This document shows, piece after piece, positions 22,971 to 27,608 of a DNA stretch of 27,608 nt (position 1 is the first letter of the stretch; each line of letters begins with the position of its first letter). The translations under genes and the position numbers were made by a program. The notes under the pieces are model-generated. The model saw only the letters and a list, made by a program, of their open reading frames with translations. It was not told where the DNA came from and searched no databases. Source of the stretch: DASXMX01 sp036794395 (GTDB taxonomy: Bacteria; Planctomycetota; Phycisphaerae; Tepidisphaerales; Tepidisphaeraceae); the NCBI GenBank assembly GCA_036794395.1, contig DAIRGS010000059.1, forward strand, positions 1-27,608, read 5' to 3'.

Positions 22971-23397
22971 ATGCATCTCGCTCCCTAACCCCCTCTGAAG
23001 GCTGTTAAGGTGACAAGGTGACAAAAGCTGTTAAGGTGACAAAAGCTGTTAAGGTGACAAAAGCTGTTAAGGAAAGCTGTTAAGGTGACATCCACCGTTT
23101 TCAATTTTTAACTGACATACCCGGACCTCGCTGGACTGGACGATCCGCCGGGAACTGCTCGCATTCTGTACCAGGCCGGCTGACGAGTGGGGCGATTTCA
23201 GTCGGGAATGGGGTGCATGCCCCGCGCGCTGCTCATTTTTCGCCAGCGCCATAAGCCTGTGCGAACAATCGCTTTAGCCGGGGTGCAAAAAAACCATCAT
23301 GCCGAACTGAAGGTTCGCGTCACCTTTATTTCATCCTCGATCGTTCCCCAGGCTACACGCCAAAATGGCTGGGCGCTAGACGCGGAGTTGAGACGCT
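22971..23397. other. 427-bp stretch without a recognisable gene
   Basis: Apart from the 18-bp repeat array at 23001-23089, nothing here reads as a gene. Short frames in 23187-23411 lack a ribosome binding site or a family signature. It separates the convergent DUF202 gene and giant surface-protein gene and should hold terminators for both, but I found no clear hairpin with a T-run. Confidence 0.45.
23001..23089. repeat. Array of five GCTGTTAAGG-containing tandem repeats
   Basis: The full unit is AAAAGCTGTTAAGGTGAC (18 bp). Cores start at 23001, 23027, 23045, 23063 and 23076. The first is followed by a partial copy (AAGGTGAC), the fourth is truncated after AAGG and the fifth lacks one A. Because the unit is 18 bp it also reads as an in-frame hexapeptide (KAVKVT), but no gene covers it. 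There are no spacers, so it is not a CRISPR array. Confidence 0.9.
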
Positions 23398-26300
23398 CTA
23401 GATATTCGTAACGCTTTCGCCTCCTAAGGCGTCCGAGAGGTCGTTGGCCCTGTGCAGGAAGAAAATGTCCTGACCATTGCCGCCCAACGCCGTGTCCGGC
23501 GCGCCGTCGTCGAAGACGGTGATTGCGGAGAAGATCGACGTGCCGCCGGTCGCCAGCGCGACGCGGTTCGCGTTGGAGTTGCCGTCGTAGATCGTGCTGC
23601 CGGTGACGAGCACGTCTTTGCCGTTGCCGCCGACGAGATAATCCGATCCGCGTCCGCCGACGAGGATGTCCTTGCCGTTGCCCGCGTAGAGCGAATCATT
23701 GCCGTCGCCTCCGATCAGGAAGCTGTCGCCGTTACCCGAGCGGATAGTGTCGTTCCCGTTACCGCCATACAGGTAGGCAGAGACGTGCGGCACCGTGACG
23801 TTGATCAGGTCGTCGCCGGACTGTCCAAAGACGATGAGATGTCCGGTCGGAGCGAAGATGCCTTGGCTGGCGCCGTTGATGAAGACCTGCATGCGTGAAG
23901 AGCCGGTGTAGGGGACGACCTGGATGTTGTCCGGACCCGCGGTGGCGCTGACAAAGAGGGCCTGCCGGGTGCGGTCGCAGGGGTCCTGGGCCAGGGCGGC
24001 GCCGAATCGCACCAGGGCAACGTCGTTGTCCCGACCGTCACCCTCGCTGTCATAGGTGTAGTCGATCGTGAACTGCCGGGTGCCGAGCGTGAGCAGTGCA
24101 CCCTGGGGAAGGCCCAGGAAGTTCCCGGTGACGGTGCCTGCACCGGGATTATCGATGATCACGATCGCGTCACCCGGGATCGTACTGACGGTGACGTTGG
24201 CCGCGAGGGTCGGATTGTTCAGGACGACGTCGCCGCTGACGACGAGCTGGTCGTATTGGCTACCTGGGATTTCGCCGTTAACGTCGACGGTGTAGGTCGA
24301 GGCGGCGTTGAGCGTAAGAACGCCGGTGTTGATGATCGCCGTGTGACCAGCGCCCACGCCCGGCGCGACCGTTCCGCCGGCGTTGGAGGTCACAGGTCCC
24401 AGGATGCTCCCACTGCCCGCCAGAGTCGCTCCAGTACCCACGACGACGGCTGGAGAAATGGCTCCGGTGGAGTTGTACGTCCCGTCGGAAAGCCCGACGG
24501 TTTCCACGTTCTGATAGTTGACCGGCTGGAGCGAGGCGCTGGTGAACTTGTTGCCGGTGAACGTGTACGCCAGTCCCTGGCCATTGAAGTTCAACGCGTC
24601 GCCGGCGGGTGTGACATGAATGCCGCCTTCGATATTGATCGTGGCATCGCCGCTGGCGCTGATGTTAAACGTGTCATCGCCATCCTGGCCGTTGAGGGTC
24701 AGGCTCGTCAGGCCGGCGGGCGTCGTGATCTTGCCGAGGGTGAATGTGTCGGCGCCGCCGAGGCCGTTGATAGTCACGTTGGTCTTGTTGGCAATGTTCT
24801 GAAGTTCGAACGCGCCGTTCCCGCTGGCGATCTGCATCGTTGCGGCGCCGTTGGCGAGCGGCCCGTCAACGATTTGGATCTGGTCGTCGCCGCCGGTGGC
24901 GTTGAAGGCGTAGTCGGTCGCGGCGACCGTGTCGTCGAGGGGCGTGAGGTTGCTGTAGGTGATGGTGCTGCCATCAAACGTCACGGATCCGGCTCCGGGG
25001 TCAGTTGCGCTGGAGATCTCCTGCGACGTGCTCCCGTTTTTGAGGACGAGTCGGTCGCCGCCACCGCCGCCATCGTACGTTAATCCACCGGGGACGGGAT
25101 TGCCCGCGCCGAAATCGATCGTCAACGTATCGGCCCCGCTGCCACCCTGGACGTTCGTGGATGTGACAAGCCCGCCGGGGATGACCTGGGTCTGGCCGTT
25201 GAGCGTGACTTGCGTGCTGCCGTCAGGCATCCTCGTTATTACAATGTCGTCGTCCCACAACGTGCCAGTGACCTGGAGGATACCATTGGCGACCGACGCG
25301 AAGCTAAACACGTTCATTACCTGGCTGAACTCCGACGTCGTGTACCTGGGTGGAGTGAGCTGATTCACGACCTGCACCCTGGTCGCCGTAGCGGTGATGT
25401 AGTGATAATTATCCGGAGGAGCGGGTACTTGCGCGGTAAATGTCACATTGCCCTGGGCGTCGGCGGTGACGGTCGATGTCCCGAGGTAATGCTCGCCCTG
25501 GCCGTATCGCGTCTGATCAGGCAAGAGGCTGGCGAAGTACTCGATGACATAATTACCGGGTCGGCTGTGCAACTCGGCCGTTAGCGTGAGCATGCCGTCA
25601 TTGATAAAGCCTGTGTCCAACACCGGAAAATTCTGTAACCCATCCAGATCCGGAGAGTCGTTGGGCGTCGGCCCCGGGTCCTCGGGCTGGTTGAATGATG
25701 GTCCCTGCTCAAGGTCGATTCCAAAGTGATTTTCGGCAATCGAGTTTCGGGTGATTCGATTGCCCACAATGCTCGCAGAGTTGCCCCCCTTCCAAAGCTC
25801 AATGCCCGCCTTGTGATTAAAGAAGATCGTGTTCGAGTCGATCACGTTGTCGTCGATCTGGTGGATCGCAATGCCACTCAGCCCGTTGGGCAGGTAATCA
25901 TAGCGCGGGGCAAATCCCACGCCGATCGAATTGCCTTGCACGGTGTTCTTAAAGCCGCCGTTGTCGTGGTCGCCAGGGACGAACTCGATCCCGTAGGTGC
26001 CATTGCCGCCAATGATGTTGCCGTTATTCAGGTCACCGATGACATTGTTGTGGCCAACACACAGGATTCCACGCTGGCCGTTGCCAACCGGCTGTACGAT
26101 GCCGAAGCTGTCTGCGGAGGCGCTTACGCCGATCCGGTTCTGATAGAGCGCAATGTTCGTTGAGTCCTCGTCGATGTAGACACCGTCGCTGGTGTTGCCA
26201 GAGATGGTGCACGCGATGACATCTGCCCCGGAAACATTGAAAAAGCCGATTCCGACGCCGTTACCCCTGGCGTGGCCCCCGCTTATATCGGTCCCAATGT

Positions 26301-27321
26301 ACGAATTGTTGACCTCTGCCAGGCTCGTATCCCTAAACAGCACGCCTGCCCCGTCGAAATGCTGGATATTGAACCCTGAGAAGAACGCGTCGGCGTCGAT
26401 GCCGCTGGACTGCAACCCGACCGCATTGACGCCGGCCAGAGAGCCGTCGAGGATCACTCCGGGCGTCCCGTCCGGCAGCGAGCCATCGACCACCACCGCG
26501 CTCGTGATCGCCGGCAAGGAAGACAGTGGCTTGATGACGCTCAGCGGCGGCAAATCGAACTTGATCCGATCGGTGTTCGAGTCACTGTTGGCATTGAGGA
26601 TTGCCTGCCGGAGGGAACCGTCGCCGGAGTCGTTCCTATTGGTGACCCATTGTGTCGCCGTCTTTAGCGCCGCGTAGATCGTGATCGTAAAGTCACGCAC
26701 TGCCGGCGCCTTGACGCCCGACAGATCAGTCTGGGCGGCGTGAAATGCAAGGTTGCTGAAATTGAAGGTGCTGCCGGCATCCAGGACCCCCGGCCCGGAT
26801 GGGTTAACATTTGAGCCTCTGTAGAGAACGAGTTCCTGTTCCGGAGAGTTGACGGGAGCCTTGCCGCCGAACGTATCAAAGGTAAAAGCGGGAGGGTCAA
26901 TTTCGGGATGAAAGTGCGCCTGCACCGGGTGGTACGTCGGGTCCAAACCAAGCTGGTTGTCAACAATCTTGTACTCAATGGCGGTAATCGAATTTCCGCT
27001 GACGCTATTGTTCTGAATATGGCCAGCCAGATTAAAGCGCAGCCCAAAACCATTGGTCGAACCAGCTGAATCACCGACCGGCGCATTGTCCGCGTGGAAG
27101 TGAAGCGTAACTGAGGGATGGGTGTCGGTGAATGCGGCGTCCGACAACGTCAGCACATCATACGGGGTCGCCGAGGCGTCGTAACTGACCACGCCGCTCG
27201 ATGTCGTGACCGTGTAGAACTGCAGCGCATCGAGGAAAATGCGCCCTTCGAGTAACTCAACCCGAAACGGACGGAACTCCGACTTGGTGTTTCGACGTTT
27301 GGAACCGACGGCGCGAGACAT
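23398..27321 (-). CDS. Giant exported protein: LEPR-XLL-like N-terminus, beta-helix and RTX-like repeats
   Basis: The product is 1307 residues. AGGAGG 5 nt before the ATG at 27321 fixes the start. There is no classical Sec signal. Residues about 18-32 (FRPFRVELLEGRIFLDA) resemble the planctomycete LEPR-XLL segment, which may direct export. Residues about 222-260 match the NDSGDGSLRQAI module that often opens right-handed beta-helix proteins. Residues about 270-555 are beta-helix coils (NSIAENHFGIDLEQG, then LDGLQNFPVL). A bacterial Ig-like stretch follows (about 565-630), then Thr/Asn/Gly-rich beta segments. Residues about 1160-1250 are RTX-type calcium-binding nonapeptides (GGNGNDTI, GGDGNDSLYAGNGKDILVGGRGSD). 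It is probably an adhesin or matrix protein. No type I secretion genes are present here. Confidence 0.88.
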   Translation of the reverse strand: MSRAVGSKRRNTKSEFRPFRVELLEGRIFLDALQFYTVTTSSGVVSYDASATPYDVLTLSDAAFTDTHPSVTLHFHADNAPVGDSAGSTNGFGLRFNLAGHIQNNSVSGNSITAIEYKIVDNQLGLDPTYHPVQAHFHPEIDPPAFTFDTFGGKAPVNSPEQELVLYRGSNVNPSGPGVLDAGSTFNFSNLAFHAAQTDLSGVKAPAVRDFTITIYAALKTATQWVTNRNDSGDGSLRQAILNANSDSNTDRIKFDLPPLSVIKPLSSLPAITSAVVVDGSLPDGTPGVILDGSLAGVNAVGLQSSGIDADAFFSGFNIQHFDGAGVLFRDTSLAEVNNSYIGTDISGGHARGNGVGIGFFNVSGADVIACTISGNTSDGVYIDEDSTNIALYQNRIGVSASADSFGIVQPVGNGQRGILCVGHNNVIGDLNNGNIIGGNGTYGIEFVPGDHDNGGFKNTVQGNSIGVGFAPRYDYLPNGLSGIAIHQIDDNVIDSNTIFFNHKAGIELWKGGNSASIVGNRITRNSIAENHFGIDLEQGPSFNQPEDPGPTPNDSPDLDGLQNFPVLDTGFINDGMLTLTAELHSRPGNYVIEYFASLLPDQTRYGQGEHYLGTSTVTADAQGNVTFTAQVPAPPDNYHYITATATRVQVVNQLTPPRYTTSEFSQVMNVFSFASVANGILQVTGTLWDDDIVITRMPDGSTQVTLNGQTQVIPGGLVTSTNVQGGSGADTLTIDFGAGNPVPGGLTYDGGGGGDRLVLKNGSTSQEISSATDPGAGSVTFDGSTITYSNLTPLDDTVAATDYAFNATGGDDQIQIVDGPLANGAATMQIASGNGAFELQNIANKTNVTINGLGGADTFTLGKITTPAGLTSLTLNGQDGDDTFNISASGDATINIEGGIHVTPAGDALNFNGQGLAYTFTGNKFTSASLQPVNYQNVETVGLSDGTYNSTGAISPAVVVGTGATLAGSGSILGPVTSNAGGTVAPGVGAGHTAIINTGVLTLNAASTYTVDVNGEIPGSQYDQLVVSGDVVLNNPTLAANVTVSTIPGDAIVIIDNPGAGTVTGNFLGLPQGALLTLGTRQFTIDYTYDSEGDGRDNDVALVRFGAALAQDPCDRTRQALFVSATAGPDNIQVVPYTGSSRMQVFINGASQGIFAPTGHLIVFGQSGDDLINVTVPHVSAYLYGGNGNDTIRSGNGDSFLIGGDGNDSLYAGNGKDILVGGRGSDYLVGGNGKDVLVTGSTIYDGNSNANRVALATGGTSIFSAITVFDDGAPDTALGGNGQDIFFLHRANDLSDALGGESVTNI

Positions 27322-27406
27322 GGGCTCCTCCTTCCGGTTGACTTGACCCGATATGAGCGAGCTTACAGGCCCGAGGAACACGCGGCCCCATCCGCTCGGA
27401 GGATGG

Positions 27407-27434
27407 ACTATAAGCGTGTAGCGATCGTAGTCAA
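27407..27434 (-). promoter_or_regulatory. Sigma-70-type promoter of the giant surface-protein gene
   Basis: On the minus strand, TTGACT (27429-27434) and TATAGT (27407-27412) are separated by 16 bp. Each differs from consensus at one position. The expected transcription start near 27400 gives a leader of about 80 nt. A 6-bp inverted repeat (CCATCC at 27388-27393 and GGATGG at 27401-27406) overlaps the expected start and could be an operator or a leader hairpin. Confidence 0.65.
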
Positions 27435-27555
27435 TAGAAACTTGCGGCAGCGGCGAACTAATTCAGCGAGACGCTTCCCCTGGTACCACCCGCGATACAT
27501 CGTCCAGTCCCACGTGAACGGCGCGCCGTACTCACACAGAAATCGAAGAAAAGGG

Positions 27556-27569
27556 AAGCTGTTAAGGTG
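27556..27569. repeat. Single dispersed copy of the GCTGTTAAGG repeat
   Basis: AAGCTGTTAAGGTG at 27556-27569 matches 14 bases of the array unit at 23001-23089 in the same orientation. It lies 122 bp upstream of the surface-protein promoter, so the gene and its promoter are bracketed by copies of this repeat. Confidence 0.7.
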
Positions 27570-27608
27570 TGGAGTCGAGACGTGGCGCGGTGGCGCGAAG
27601 CGCTCCGT

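Noticed and set aside
23001..23089. CRISPR array
   Set aside because: The repeats are directly adjacent without unique spacers, are too short, and no cas gene is nearby.

Overview
The window is GC-rich chromosomal DNA, most likely from a member of the Planctomycetota (Phycisphaerae-like). This is inferred from protein content, not from a marker gene. The clues are a Tat-exported sugar phosphate isomerase/epimerase, a Tad pilus locus ending in a lipoprotein, several exported low-complexity proteins, and a giant surface protein whose N-terminus resembles the LEPR-XLL segment seen in planctomycete exported proteins. No rRNA, tRNA, CRISPR array or intact transposase gene was seen.

Left edge (1-1632). 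A Tat-exported isomerase/epimerase gene lies on the minus strand. It is followed, to the right, by a roughly 290-bp non-coding element with long imperfect terminal inverted repeats, and then a strong hairpin.

Tad locus (1633-12414, all minus strand). Read in the direction of transcription it is flp (a 55-aa prepilin), the prepilin peptidase gene tadV/cpaA, tadE, tadG, a 370-bp gap, cpaB/rcpC, cpaC/rcpA secretin, cpaE/tadZ, cpaF/tadA ATPase, tadB, tadC and a lipoprotein gene. This should be enough to build a Flp-type type IVb pilus. TadV matures the pilin, CpaF powers assembly on the TadB/TadC platform, CpaE localises the machine, CpaC with CpaB form the outer-membrane channel, and TadE/TadG act as minor pilins or tip components. 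The terminal lipoprotein sits where a CpaD- or TadD-like accessory lipoprotein would be expected.

Centre (12415-16553). Divergent from the pilus operon is an AI-2E-family membrane protein carrying an unusual C-terminal extension: a Lys/Glu-rich linker and a degenerate B12-binding-like Rossmann domain. A 71-aa lipoprotein (minus) and a TPR-sulfotransferase (plus) follow.

Right-centre (16750-22970, all plus strand). Six envelope proteins lie head to tail: an exported coiled-coil protein; a DUF4118-type membrane protein with a decayed histidine-kinase ATPase domain; a FlgO/CsgG-like protein with Pro/Tyr-rich and Gly/His-rich tails; a small exported helical protein; a Sel1-repeat protein; and a DUF202 membrane protein. 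None has an assigned pathway. They are the best place to look for an undescribed envelope system.

Right edge (22971-27608). A 1307-residue, probably secreted protein (minus strand) has an N-terminal LEPR-XLL-like motif, a beta-helix region and RTX-like calcium-binding repeats. A good sigma-70-type promoter precedes it. Same-orientation copies of a GCTGTTAAGG-containing repeat lie on both sides of it: a tandem array on one side and a single copy on the other.
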